Shown here in pieces: positions 11,301-22,599 of a DNA stretch of 64,000 bases. The stretch covers positions 19,841,057-19,905,056 of the forward strand of contig CP141148.1 in assembly GCA_035235625.1 (NCBI GenBank), read 5' to 3'. The position numbers and the translations under genes were made by a program. How positions within the stretch are numbered: the stretch's first letter is position 1; each line of letters begins with the position of its first letter. The notes below the pieces were generated by a model. It saw only the letters and a program-made list of their open reading frames with translations. It did not search any database and had not been told where the DNA came from. Origin of the DNA: Saururus chinensis. Taxonomy: Eukaryota > Streptophyta > Magnoliopsida > Piperales > Saururaceae.

Positions 11301-13380
11301 GGCAGACCTGAGCCATTTCCATTTTTGGGAATAGACTAAGGAAGGAGGGCTGGCCTAATCCCCACTTAGGCCCGAATTAGAAGTTGATTAAGGTAAGCTT
11401 ACTCTAATTAAGCACTAATCCATGACTTTCTTCTCAATCTCTTCTAAATCTACCCTTTTCCCCTTGTTTCAATTCGTTTTTGGACATTGAAAACTACTGA
11501 TTTGTGTTTTACTACAAACCCTAACATTCAAAATTCGATTTTTACTACCAACAAGCCGTAGATCTAAGATTTAATTAGGGATTTCTTGGGTAAATCGATT
11601 TCTATTAGGGTTTAATTCAAACTCATTGTGTTTTCAAGGATTTCAAGAAGGGTGACTCTTCAATTCGAGCTTAATCAAGTGCTGAGGTAATGAGTCTTCG
11701 AAATCTTTGTTTATCCATGGTAAAACTCTTTATTTTTGGCTTATTTAAAAATGAGTTGCTTGATTTAGTGTGTTAATGGTAAGATTAGAAAATGGAATTA
11801 TTTAATCCCGATTTCTTAGGGTTTTGCATTATTATGATATGGTTTGATGTTCTGGAAGTCAAGAAGGACTTTTGATGATGATTAGGGTGTTAGATGTGGA
11901 TTTAAAGTGTTATCAATGGTGTTTCGGTTTAGATTTGCATAAGGAAGAAGATGGACTGTTTTGCCTTGTTGGCATTCGAACGGCCCTTCTGGGCGTTCGA
12001 ATGGCAACACTACCGGAACAACACTTTTCCAGTTCAGCCGATCGAACGGCCTGCTAGGCGTTCGAACGACAGAACTATAAATTTCAAATTTTTACATTTA
12101 ACCGATCGAACGGCCTGAGAGGCGTTCAACAAACGGCTACACAGCAGATTGATTTTCTAATGCATGATGTTTATTTTGATGATTCCATTTTAGCTTGCCA
12201 ATTTCATTTGAATGTGGTGTGTTTTAAGCTATGTTATGCTACTAGAAAGGCATGCTATTGAGGTTATGGAATTGAGATATATGCTTAGAAATTGGTAGAA
12301 TGACTTATGTTTTGTGGCATGATGTTGGAATCGTTATCTTGAAATTATGAACGGTTGATTCCCTTTGGTTAAGCATATTTTCAGTAGGACTACAACCTAT
12401 TATTGGACTGATTTGTCATGATAGATTGTGGTTAGTTGTGTGTGGAGGTTGGTGAAAGCTATGACTCAAGGATGAAATGAACGATCTTATATGTGTTTAA
12501 CCTTTGTGGTTGAGTTTTCATTTGAGTTATGATTTCAATGATTTTTTCTTATGATTTCCGCTGGAATTCATGTTTAGATGGTAATTCACATGTGTAGTGT
12601 GGTAGTGAGTTTATTTTCAAGCATGTTGACATGCATTGTGTGAAATGCTTCCACTAGTTACACACACACACACGTGTGGGGGTTAAATGATGATGTTGAA
12701 GCTTGATATTGTGATTATAAATGATGCATTAGGGGCTGGTGAGAGCACTTGTCATAGATTAGGATTCATGTATGCATTGCCCACGTATGTACCATGTAGC
12801 ATGCATCATGAAAATGGATTTCCAATTGAGGCTTCATCGTGGTTAATCGAATTTGACCGATTGGATGCAATGTGATGAAATTGTGTGCCGAATTGATCGG
12901 TCGTGGATTAATCGCAAGTTGATTGGTCCGAAAGGACATATTTTGATTTGAGTTCCTGTGTGGAACGAGTGCACTCCCCGGGTTGAGTCTTGTTAACTGG
13001 AATGATGTGGGGACGAGTTGTGTACTTGTCTTGCAGATTGTGAGAATGTTATTATGTGTGTCATCTGGACCCTGAGAATCCAGTGTGGTATGCCATGTGC
13101 ACCCCGCTACCACGTGTTCTAGGGTTCTCTGTGTGAGAACTCGGGCTCTTCCCTCCGCAGGAGATGTCCCTGGGCGAACACCCCTGCTCTAGATTCTCTG
13201 TGTGAGAATGGGACATCCTTGGCCAGGATCGTCCAGGGTGAGCAGCATTAGGGATTGACAACCCCGATCTTTCTATAATTCTTGTGTAGAATTTTGGACC
13301 ATGATACGCCTTCGTGGCCTTGTCTATGTCCCGTATGTGTGACACCAACGTGTGATTACTCCTTGATGGAGGTTGTATGA

Positions 13381-13620
13381 TATGATGCATGATGAAATAT
13401 GTATGTTAGAGATACATTTCATGCAGGTTGTTATGATATGATGCATGATGGAATATGATGCATGATGGAATATGTATGTTAGAGATACATTTCATGCAGG
13501 TTGTTATGATATGATGCATGATGGAATATGTATGTTAGAAATACATCCATGCAGGTTGATTTTGATATGATACATGATGGAATATGTATGTTAGAGATAC
13601 ATTTCATGCAGAATGTTATG
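13381..13620. repeat. ~57-bp minisatellite in LTR copy B (about 4 units)
   Basis: Units of ATGATATGATGCATGATGGAA then TATGTATGTTAGAGATACAT and TTCATGCAGGTTGTT, with one partial unit. This is the reverse complement of the array in copies A and C. Confidence 0.85.
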
Positions 13621-14860
13621 ATGAGAATGAAATTATGTGGATTATGCATTATGATACAGTTTTAGGTGGTGTGTATGTGTTATCAGAAAATGATGCACCA
13701 TGTAAATCTTTGATTTGAATGATTATATCCCCATGCTATCGTATTTTCGATGTTGTTAGTGATATTAAAAACCATTGCTGAGTTTGTTAAACTCACCCCT
13801 CTTTCTTGTGTTTTGATTTGGGGCTGCGTGGTGTGACACGTAGATGGACAGGATCTCCTCTTTGAGGAAAGGTCGGAGATGGCTTGGATGTGATCGTGGA
13901 GATCTTTGTGTGGTTTATTTTCTTTTGTTATGCTGTTGTTTAGAACCTTTATGTAAGGTTCTTGTTTTGGATTTATGTCACATTTTACAGTTGTGAATGC
14001 TTATGACTTATTTTGAGCCAGTGTGGGCTTTACTTAAACTAAGCTTGTGGGTTTGAGATTGTTGTTTACTTTGTGATAAGCAACACCCTTTTTTTCCCTC
14101 TTTATTTACTCTTGCTTAAAGGATTGTGCGTACTCCGTAATTTCTGTTAATCGCCCGTGGTTAGGGTTAAGTCTTCCGCTAGATCGTTTCTTAATTTTCC
14201 CTTCGTCGCCCCAGCGCGCTTGACTAGCCCCTGGACCGGGTTCGGCTCGGGTCGGGCATTGCCAGGGCGTGACACTAATCATCATCAAAAGTCCTTCATG
14301 ACTTCCAGAATATCAAACTATATCATAATAATGTAAAACCCTAAGAAATAGGGATTAAATACTTCCATTTTCTAATCATGCCATTAACACACCAAATCAA
14401 GTAACTCCATTCTAAATAAGCACAAAAATCAAGAGTTTTACCATGGATAAACTGAGATTTTGAAGATCTATTACCTTAGCACTTGATTAAGCTCGGTTTT
14501 GAGAGTCACCCTTCTTGAAAACCTTACAAACACATTGAGTTTGAATTAAAATCCATTCAAAATTGATTTACCAAAGAAATCCCTAATTAAAACTTAGATC
14601 TAGGTCTTGTTAACCATAAAAATCAAAATTTGAAAGCTAGCGTTTGTAGTAAAACACAAATCAGTAGCTTTTGATTACCAAAAATGAATTAAAACAAGGA
14701 GAAAATAGTAGATTTGGAAGAGGTTAAGAAGAAAGCTAAGGCTTAGTGCTTGATTAGAGTAGGCTTACCTTAATCGGCTTCTAATTTGGGCCTAAGTGGG
14801 GATTAGGCCAGCCCTCCCTCCTTAGCCTATTCCCAAAAATGGGAATAGCTCAGGTTTGCC

Positions 14861-14868
14861 CTTTTATA
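14861..14868 (-). promoter_or_regulatory. LTR TATA box of copy A
   Basis: CTTTTATA on the plus strand reads TATAAAAG on the minus strand, in the same conserved block as in copies B, C and D and about 400 bp from the LTR 5' end at 15272. Confidence 0.68.
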
Positions 14869-15277
14869 GTAAGGGTTGGGGTAGGCATGGGTAAGTTATG
14901 GGGTGTAAAAAAAGTGGTTATTTTATAAATTTAAGCACTAATTAAGCCTAATAAAATTCTAAAATTTTTTGAATAACCTTAAGTAGATGTCTAAGTTCAT
15001 TTGACACAAAAATCAAAATTTCATCGGTGGGGCCCACAGGGGTCCCGCCAAAACCCTAATTTTTGGAAAAATAATAAAAATTCAGAAAAAATCCCAAAAA
15101 TTCAAATCTGTTTCAAAATCACTTAAAATCACTAATCTTAAAGTTGAGTTTGTTTAAAACCATCATAAACACTAATTCACGAAATCCTCGAATAAATTAG
15201 AAAATATGTTAATCTCACGATAATCGATAATTAAAGAAAACCAAAAACCGGTTTAAGATCAGGGATCTTACACTAAA

Positions 15278-16383
15278 TACCTTATCGAATGGTACGAAGT
15301 CATGACCTTGACTAAGAAGACTTACTTACTTGGCTATTTGGCCTTGTGAGTGCTGTATGGATGGTACATCCTGGGTGCCTCCATGATAGATTGCACTTAC
15401 TGGCTATCCCAATTAGGATGATTTTGCATTGCAACTACTTTCCATCCCAACATTATATAAGCTATCATAATACTTTCACAATTCAATTGTAACCTTATCT
15501 TTAATCCATCACTACTCTATTCTTACCATCGCATCTTGTAAAACCATTACACCTATTCACCCACAATAATGTCTTCAACACACTTTCCATAATAATTATA
15601 TCACATTTCCTAAGTCATCGAACTTTTATCTATTGATCTTGTCTAACCTATTTGTACCATGGTTTTTTAAATTTTATTCTCCCAACAATTAGCCTCGTCA
15701 ATCCTATCCTATCAACATAGGATTGATAGGTTACATTTGTATTCAATAGGAGAGAGAAAGTCCAAAAGTTGTACCTGCATTATTTGAAGGTGTAATGTCA
15801 ACCTCCTAGGCAATGTTCAATTTCCTTTCTAAAATGAGAGAGTTTCTAAGTGAGCTTCATCTGTGACATGAAGGAGGCAAATACAATAGGCAGACCAGCG
15901 AGCAGTGGAAGAAGGAAGAGCTTCTAGGAAGTGGGCATATCAAAGTAAGAATTGAACCAGTGAATAGAGATGAGAAAAACAAGCACAAATGGGGATGAGC
16001 GTAGGAAGGGCAACAAGGTCATTTCATCACATGTTATCCCATACCCCATTTCAGACTATTACAAATTCATGAAGTGGCTTGTTTTGACTATAATTCTTAC
16101 TCCAAGTCCAGTCTGTAATTCCTCGTATTATCTATTGGGTTTACCTATCCCAAACTAGGTTTAGATTTTATTTTTTTAAAAAAAAATTGGTCGTGGCTGT
16201 TGGTGTCACATTTTATCGGATGGCACATTGTGGCTAGAATAGCTACAACAATGCGCAGGCCCCCTTGCCCCTCTAATTGCTAGAAATTGGAAATAGAGGT
16301 GGCATGGTATATGACATTTGTTTAAAAAATTGAAGTAAAGTTAAAAAAAATTCTCTTTTTTTATGCCAGGGCTTTTAAAGGCC
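15278..16383. other. Spacer between LTR copy A and the first chromovirus; no gene recognised
   Basis: AT-rich DNA with only short unsupported frames. A small inverted repeat (CAATCCTATCCTATC... against GATTGATAGG) occurs near 15697-15732. Nothing in it resembles a known protein domain. Confidence 0.5.
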
Positions 16384-16844
16384 TGGTATGATGTGCCCGA
16401 TGCAGGCACAATCTGTAACATCCCTGATCTTAAACCGGTTTTTGGTTTTCTTTAATTATCGGTTATTGTGAGATTAATGCATTTTCTGATTTATTTGATA
16501 ATTTCGTGAATAAATAGTGTTTATGATGGTTTTAACCAAAATCAACTTTAAAATTAATAATTTTAAGTGATTTTAAAACAAATGTAAAATTTTGGGATTT
16601 TTCTAAATTTTTACTATTTTCCGATAATTAGGGTTTTGGCGGGACCCCTGTGGGCCCCACCGTCAAAATTTTGGTTTTTATGTCAAATGAACTCAGATGT
16701 CTACTTAATCCCATACAAAAAATTTCAAAATTTTCTTAAGCTTAATTAGTACTTAAATTTATAAAATACCCATTTTTTAGCCTACTTTTCCTATTTACAC
16801 CCCATAACTTACCCATGCATACCCCAACCCTTACTATAAAAGGG

Positions 16845-16851
16845 CAAACCT
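16845..16851 (+). promoter_or_regulatory. LTR TATA box of copy D
   Basis: TATAAAA in TTACTATAAAAGGGCAAACC, ~430 bp into the LTR; same conserved block as in copies A, B and C. Confidence 0.68.
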
Positions 16852-17801
16852 GAGCCATTTCCATTTTTTTGGAATAGGCTAAGGAGGGAGGTCTTGCCTA
16901 ATCCCCAATTAGGCCCGGATTAGAAGGCGATTAAGGTAAGCCTACTCTAATGAAGCACTAAACCCTAACTTTCTTCTTAATCTCTTCCAAATCTACCATT
17001 TTTCCCTTGTTTCAATTCATTTTTGGACATCAAAAACTACTGATTTGCGTTTTACTATAAACCCTAGCTTTCAAATTTTGATTTTTATGTTCAACAAGCC
17101 CTAGAAGGGATTTCTTTGGTAAATTAATTTTTAATGGAGTTTAATTCAAACTCAATGTGTTTGTAAGGTTTTCAAGAAGGGTGACCGTCAAATCTGAGCT
17201 TAATCAAGTGCTAAGGTAATGGATCTTCGAAACTGCAGTTTATCAATGGTAAAATTTTTGATTTTTGGCTTATTTCAAATGGAGTCACTTGATTTGGTGT
17301 GTTAATGGCATGATTAAAAAATAAAAATATTTAATCCCGATTTCTTAGGGTTTTATATTATTATGATATGGTTTGACATTCTGGAAGTCATAAAGGACTT
17401 TTGATGATGATTAGGGTGTTAGATGTTGATTTGAAGTATTATCAATGGTATTTCGGTTTGGATTTGTGAAAGGAAGAAGATGACCAGTTCTGCCTTGTTG
17501 GCGTTCGAACGGCCCTTCTGTCGGAACGATAATTTTTCAGTTTAACTGATCGAATGGCCTGCTGGGCATTCGAATGGCCAAACTACAAATTTGAATTTTT
17601 CCCGTTTATCCGATCGAACGGCCTGAAAGGCGTTCGAACGGCTACACATCGAATGACTACACAGCAGAATTGTGTTCTAATGCATGATGTTTATTTCGAT
17701 GATTCTACTTTAGCTTGATAATTTCATATGAATATGGAGTGTTTTAAGCTATATTTTGCTACTAGAAAGGCATGCTATTGAGGTTATGGAGTTGAGATAT
17801 A

Positions 17802-18095
17802 TTCATGCAGGTTGTTATGATGTGATGCATGATGAAATATGTATGTTAGAGATACATTCATGCAAGTTGATTTTGATGTGATGCATGAGGGAATATATAT
17901 GTTAGAGATATATTCATGCAGGTTATTAGGATGTGATGCATGAGGGAATATGTATGTTAGAGATACATTCATGCAGGTTGATTATGATATGAAGCATGAT
18001 AGAATATATATGTTAGAGATACATTCATGTAAGTTGATTATGATATGAAGCATGATGGGATATGTATGTTAGAGATACATTTAATGCAGGGTGTT
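17802..18095. repeat. ~57-bp minisatellite in LTR copy D (about 5 units)
   Basis: Repeated ATGTATGTTAGAGATACATTCATGCA-type units (each quoted word shorter in some units) with TGATTATGATATGAAGCATGA linkers; the divergence between units is similar to that in copy B. Confidence 0.83.
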
Positions 18096-19100
18096 ATGAT
18101 GTGAATGACATTATGTGGATTATGCACTATAATGTAGTTTTTAGGTGATGTGTATGTGTGGTTAGAAAATGATGCACTTTGCCAAACTTTGATATGAATG
18201 ATTATATTGCTATGCTATTGTATTTTCGATATTGATAGTGATATTAAAAACCATTGCTGAGTTTGTTTAAACTCACCCCTCTTTTTTGTGTTTTGTTTTG
18301 GGGCTACGTAGTGCGACACGTAGACGGACAAGATTTTCTCTTTGAGGAAAGGTCGGAGATGACTTAGTTGTAATCGTGGAGATCGTTGTGTGACTCATTT
18401 TCTTTTGGTTTTATGCTTTATGATTAGAACATTTATGTACGGTTATTTGTTTTGGATTTATGTCATATTTTACAGTTGTGTTTGCTTAAGACTTATTTTG
18501 AGCCAATGTGGGCTTTAGTTAACTAAGCATGTGGGTTGAGACTAGTTGTTCACTTTGTGTTAAGCAACTCTCTTTCTTTTCTTCTTATTTACTCTTGCTT
18601 AAAGGAATGTGCGTACTCCGTAATTCTGTTAAATCGCCCGTGGTTAGGGTTAAGTCTTCCACTTAATCGTTTCTCAATCTTCCCTTCGTCGCCCCCACGC
18701 GCTTGACTGGCCCCTGGACTGGGTTCGGCTCGGGTCGGGCATCACCGGGGCGTGACACAATCGGTATCTAAGAGAATTACGTAGGGAAATGGGAGAAGTA
18801 ATGAAGAAAGGGGAGAAACTGGAATACTTCAATTGCATACTTTGAAAATAGAGAGGATCGCCCCATATAGGGGACAACCAGTCCCTAGGAGCGCATGCCA
18901 GTTAGTGGTTCGGCTAACCCGGACCACTAACTGAACCAACCCATTTTACATCCAAATATCCAAAATGCTAAACAATTACAATAACAAATCGTCCAATGCA
19001 TTATGAAAATAATAAAGTAAAGCCTAAGCAATAGTCCTTCGCGAAACTGGTCGAGTCTGGTCATCGTGCACAACACTCCACCATGCTTCTGCTATTCGCC

Positions 19101-20586
19101 TTATCCGCAAGGTGGCCAAGCTTGGAAACGAGCCAGAAAATCATCTTCAGGCATCCAGGTGGCATCCTCAAGAGGCTGACCCTGCCAAGAAAGCAAGACC
19201 TTAGTAATAATATGCCCAGAGCGTCGAACCCTGCGCTTCTGTAGGACAGCAACAGGGACAGGATCGGTTGTTGAAACCGGCCCCAGCAGGGGAGGAGCGC
19301 CCACCGCCAAAGATTTATCACCCACAAAACGTCGCAAATGAGAGACATGAAACACAAGATGAACTAAAGAATCAGGAGGTAGAGTCAAGCGATAGGCCAC
19401 CGGTCCAACATGCTCCTCAATAATATATGGACCATGGAAGCGGGGAGCAAGCTTGGAGTGCGCAGGCTGAAACAAAGAGGACTGGCGCTGAGGGAGGACC
19501 GAGACATCGACCAAATCACCAACAGCAAATTCCAAATTCCCGATCCGTATGACGATGATCATAAACCTACTTTATCCTGTTCTGAGCAGCTGACAAATTC
19601 TCTTTAAGCTGGCATAAGACCTCATCACACGTCTGCAACATATAATCCACTTCGGCAATTGACGAGCGATGGGGCACATAAGATAAAACAGCCGGCGGCG
19701 GACAACCATAGAGCACCTCAAATGGGGTGAACCCATCACGTGTGTGATATGCCGTATTATAAGATCACTCAGCCCAGGGAAGGAGCTGAAGCCACCGATG
19801 GGGCTGCATCATAGTAAAACAATGAAGATACTACTCTAGGCAACAGTTAACCACCTCCATTTGTCCGTCCGTCTGAGGATGATAAGCTGTGCTCATATGT
19901 AAAGAAGATCCCTGCAACGTGAAAAACTCTTGCTAGAACTGCGAGAGAAATATCTGATCCTGGTCAGAAACTATTGAACGTGGCATACCATGCAAGCGCG
20001 CCACCTCACGAACAAAGAGCTCAGCAACAGTCTTAGCGGTGAAGGGATGGCCTAGCGAGCAAAAATGAGCATACTTAGACAATCTGTCCACCACAACCAT
20101 GATGATTGACTTACCCTATACCACAGGCAAAGCCTCCATGAAATTCATCGAAATGTCCTCCCAAACCTTATTTAGAATAGGCAAGGGTTGTAACAACCCA
20201 GCCAGTGAGGTCGTGGTGGCTTTAGCCCTCTGACATACATCACAAGCAGCCACGTAATCCTGGACAGTGCGATGGACGCCCTGCCACAAGAAACTCTGGC
20301 TAACCCTTTTATAAGTACAAAAAGACCCCTTGTGACTAGCCACAGGAATGTCATGAAAATGCGACATGATACTACGGCGGAGATCAGAAACATCAGGAAC
20401 CCACAAACGGTCTTTCCAGAAGAGAAGACCATCCCACCAAACAAAGGCCGGGCTGCTGGATCGGCCTGAAGGGCGGCAATAACCTCCCGTGTCCATAAAT
20501 CCATACCATAGGCCTGCTGGAGCTCCTCGACAAAAGGGCAAGAAAGGGTGGAGAACATGAAGCAAGAGCCCAGGGCTGGATTGCAA
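19101..20586 (-). pseudogene. Chromovirus 1 integrase and C-terminal chromodomain-like segment
   Basis: The N-terminal H2C2 zinc module is visible (HFHDIPVASHKG ... CDVCQRAK), followed by the start of the DDE core (WEDISMNFMEALP). The rest of the core runs through 19563-20115 with several stops. The C-terminal part (19101-19562) is open and contains VGDLVDVSVLP and HVSHLRRFVG. It ends in LLSWQGQPLEDATW, the W...DATW pattern of chromodomain-type tails that in chromoviruses help target integration to chromatin. In-frame stops and frameshifts make it inactive. Confidence 0.88.
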
Positions 20587-20589
20587 GAG

Positions 20590-21147
20590 AGTGCATCAGC
20601 GACAATATTTTCTGACCCTTTCTGTACACTAACTCGTAGTCATAGCCCAGCAACTTGCTCACCCACCTCTGCTGAGTAGGAGAAGACACTCGTTGATCCA
20701 AAAAATACTTAAGGGTTAGTGATCGGTACGGATCAAAAATCGACGACCCAACAAATAAGGACGCCATTTGGCAACGGCGAGGATGATAACCAACATTTTC
20801 TTTTCATACACTGACATAGACAAGGAGCGACCAGCCAGAGCCTTACTGAAATAAGCTATAGGGCAGTCGTCCTACAATAGAACAGCACCCAAGCCCGCCT
20901 CTGATGCATCCATCTCCACCAAAAACTGCCAACTAAAATCTGGTAAGAGCAAGACCGGGGCAGACGCCATCGCTTGCTTGAGCCCCTCAAAGGCTGTTTG
21001 GGCCGCGGATGACCATGCGAATGCCCCCTTCTTTAAAAGTTCTGTAAGAGGACAAGCCAACTCGCCATACCGATGGATAAACCGATGATAATAACCTGTA
21101 AGGCCAAGAAAACCCTTGAGCCCTGGACACATGTTGGGGTCGACCAA
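20590..21147 (-). pseudogene. Chromovirus 1 RNase H region
   Basis: GFLGLTGYYHRFI, then FLVEMDASEAGLGAVLL carrying the first catalytic Asp of the retroviral-type RNase H. A stop follows that motif and the remainder (SVYEKKML-like, GRRFLIRTDH, QRWVSKLLGYDYELVYRKG) is read in other frames down to ~20600. The frame changes show several indels. Confidence 0.85.
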
Positions 21148-22084
21148 GAGAGCATGGCGGCCACTTTGGTTGGATCAGTAGCAACACCGTTCTGGGAGAT
21201 AATGTGACCTAGATAATCAACCTGCAGACTACCAAATGAACACTTCAAACGCTTTAGAAATAAAGAGTTAGCATGCAAGATAGAAAAGATCAACCTGAAA
21301 TGCGTCAAGTGTTCTGTCCATGATCTACTGTACACCAATATATCATCAAAGAAGACCAATAGATAGCGACGTAGAAAGGGCCTAAAAATATCATTCATGA
21401 GAGACTGGACGTGGAGGCGGTGTTGGTCAATCCAAACGGCATCACCAAAAACTTGAAATGGCCATCATGAGTTCGAAATGCGGTCTTATGCACATCCCTA
21501 GGCTGCACACAAATCTGGTGATAGCCAGAACGAATATCGAGCTTACTAAAGACCCTGACACCTGTCAATTCATCCAATAGTTCTTCAATCACAGGAATGG
21601 GATATTTGTCTTTGACGGTGATGGCATTTAAGGCACGGTAGTCAATACAAAACCGCCACGAACCATCTTTCTTGCGAACCAACAGCACTGGCGACGAGTA
21701 AGAACTCGTACTAAGACAAATGATTTTGGACTGAAGCATGTCCGCCACTAGCCATTCTATCTCAAATTTCTGTATGTGAGGGTAACAGTATGGGTGGACA
21801 TTGGCTGTGGCCGCCCCTGGAAGGATGGGAATTTGATGGTCATGAGGCCGGACTGAAGGAAGCCACTGCAGCTCTGAAAACAAATCCTCATGTTCGGCCA
21901 CTAGCGCATGCAAATCAGTTGGTATTTGTTCCTGTGATACACCAATAATAGCACGTTGCTGCAAAAGAAGTCCTTGAGGAGCAAACCGGAAGAAGGAGCT
22001 CATGTCTTGGGCCAAGAGAAGAGTGTCAGGCCGTGACCCCTCCAACCAAACCTGCTGCCCATTAAGCTCGAATTCCATCACCAT
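21033..22084 (-). pseudogene. Chromovirus 1 reverse transcriptase
   Basis: Successive RT motifs are readable: [59 protein letters not shown]. After a frameshift near 21395 come LLVFFDDILVYS (the FFDD form of the YxDD active site, common in plant gypsy elements) and LGHIISQNGV. The catalytic aspartates survive but the frame does not. Confidence 0.92.
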
Positions 22085-22117
22085 ATCCCAAAAATTCTAC
22101 ACCACATCACCCAGTTC

Positions 22118-22579
22118 CTACAGCCACTGTACTCCCAATATGATATCCGCCCCCTTCGTGGGCAATAAGAAAAGGTCAGTAACAAATGTGTTACCCTGAA
22201 TCGAGAGGGTAATCTGAGCGCACACACCGGTACTCCGAAGATGCTTGCCATCACCAATCAACACATCAAATGGTTTTAAGTTCAACACCAAACACCCTAA
22301 CCGATGAGCTACCTTATCATTAATAAAATTATGAGTAGAACCACTGTCGATCAAGATAGCTACCAGCTCCCGCCTAAGGAATCCCTATACCCGCATGGTG
22401 CGTAGAGTGAATGCGCCTGAAAATGCATGAACTAAAATTTCGGGCAACACGTCCTCTGAGATCAAGGGTTCACTTCCGGCCCTACTGTCCAAGTCGTCGT
22501 CTACCTCCTCCACAAGCAAGCTCCCCTTAACAGCACAGCGGTGTCCGGGAACAAATTTCTCATCACAGCGAAAGCACAT
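22118..22579 (-). pseudogene. Chromovirus 1 zinc knuckle and aspartic protease
   Basis: CFRCDEKFVPGHRC is the nucleocapsid-like knuckle that precedes the protease in this lineage. The protease begins at MIDSGSTHNFIND with the DSG catalytic triad and ends near ILGVQWL. Two TAG stops lie between it and the reverse transcriptase, in the same frame. Confidence 0.9.
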
Positions 22580-22599
22580 CCCCTTGGCTCGGCGTTCGT

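Larger units (their letters stand above)
10883..14274 (+). mobile_element. Nested solo LTR, long-LTR family, copy B
   Basis: Starts TGTAAGGACCTTCATC at 10883 and ends ...CAGGGCGTGACA at 14274. Perfect 5-bp duplications CTAAT at 10878-10882 and 14275-14279 show it jumped into copy A in opposite orientation. Copy A sequence resumes exactly after the duplication (TAATCATCATCAAAAGTCC, as in copy C near 41205-41223). It is 3392 bp long with no internal retrotransposon genes. It holds a TATA box at 11294, a palindrome cluster at 11970-12140 and a short minisatellite at 13381-13620. Confidence 0.93.
8309..15272 (-). mobile_element. Outer solo LTR, long-LTR family, copy A (interrupted)
   Basis: Starts TGTCACGCCCCGG at 8309 and ends ...GATCTTACA at 15272, the TG...CA ends of an LTR read here in minus orientation. 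Perfect 5-bp target duplications CTAAA flank it (8304-8308 and 15273-15277). Removing the nested copy at 10883-14274 and its duplication leaves ~3.57 kb, the same length as copy C (38642-42223). No gag, pol, primer-binding site or second LTR accompanies it, so it is called a solo LTR. A TATA box (complement of 14861-14868) and a ~58-bp minisatellite lie inside. About 9400-9720 has a 66-bp minisatellite not found in the other copies. Confidence 0.9.
16414..18757 (+). mobile_element. Solo LTR, long-LTR family, copy D, inside the chromovirus LTR
   Basis: Starts TGTAACATCCCTGATC and ends ACCGGGGCGTGACA, flanked by perfect CAATC duplications (16409-16413 and 18758-18762). It is 2344 bp because the middle is deleted relative to copy B. 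Near 17800 the sequence passes from the block ending GAGTTGAGATATAT (like 12272-12284 of copy B) straight into the minisatellite (like ~13422). That removes ~1.1 kb, apparently at an ATAT-type microhomology. TATA box at 16845. Confidence 0.93.
16389..19075 (-). repeat. 3' LTR of the first chromovirus, split by a solo LTR
   Basis: 16389-16413 plus 18763-19075 match the 5' LTR at 23777-24148. Relative to that copy it lacks ~41 bp lying between two CCCTAGG direct repeats (compare AGTCCCTAGGAGC near 18871-18883 with AGTCCCCTAGGGAATC near 23918-23933). This is a typical replication-slippage or recombination deletion. Confidence 0.9.

Noticed and set aside
8309..15272. Reading the long elements as DNA transposons because their ends are short inverted repeats (TGTAAC/GTGACA)
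   Set aside because: TG...CA ends with consistent 5-bp duplications and an internal TATA block fit LTRs better, and no transposase or long terminal repeat is present.
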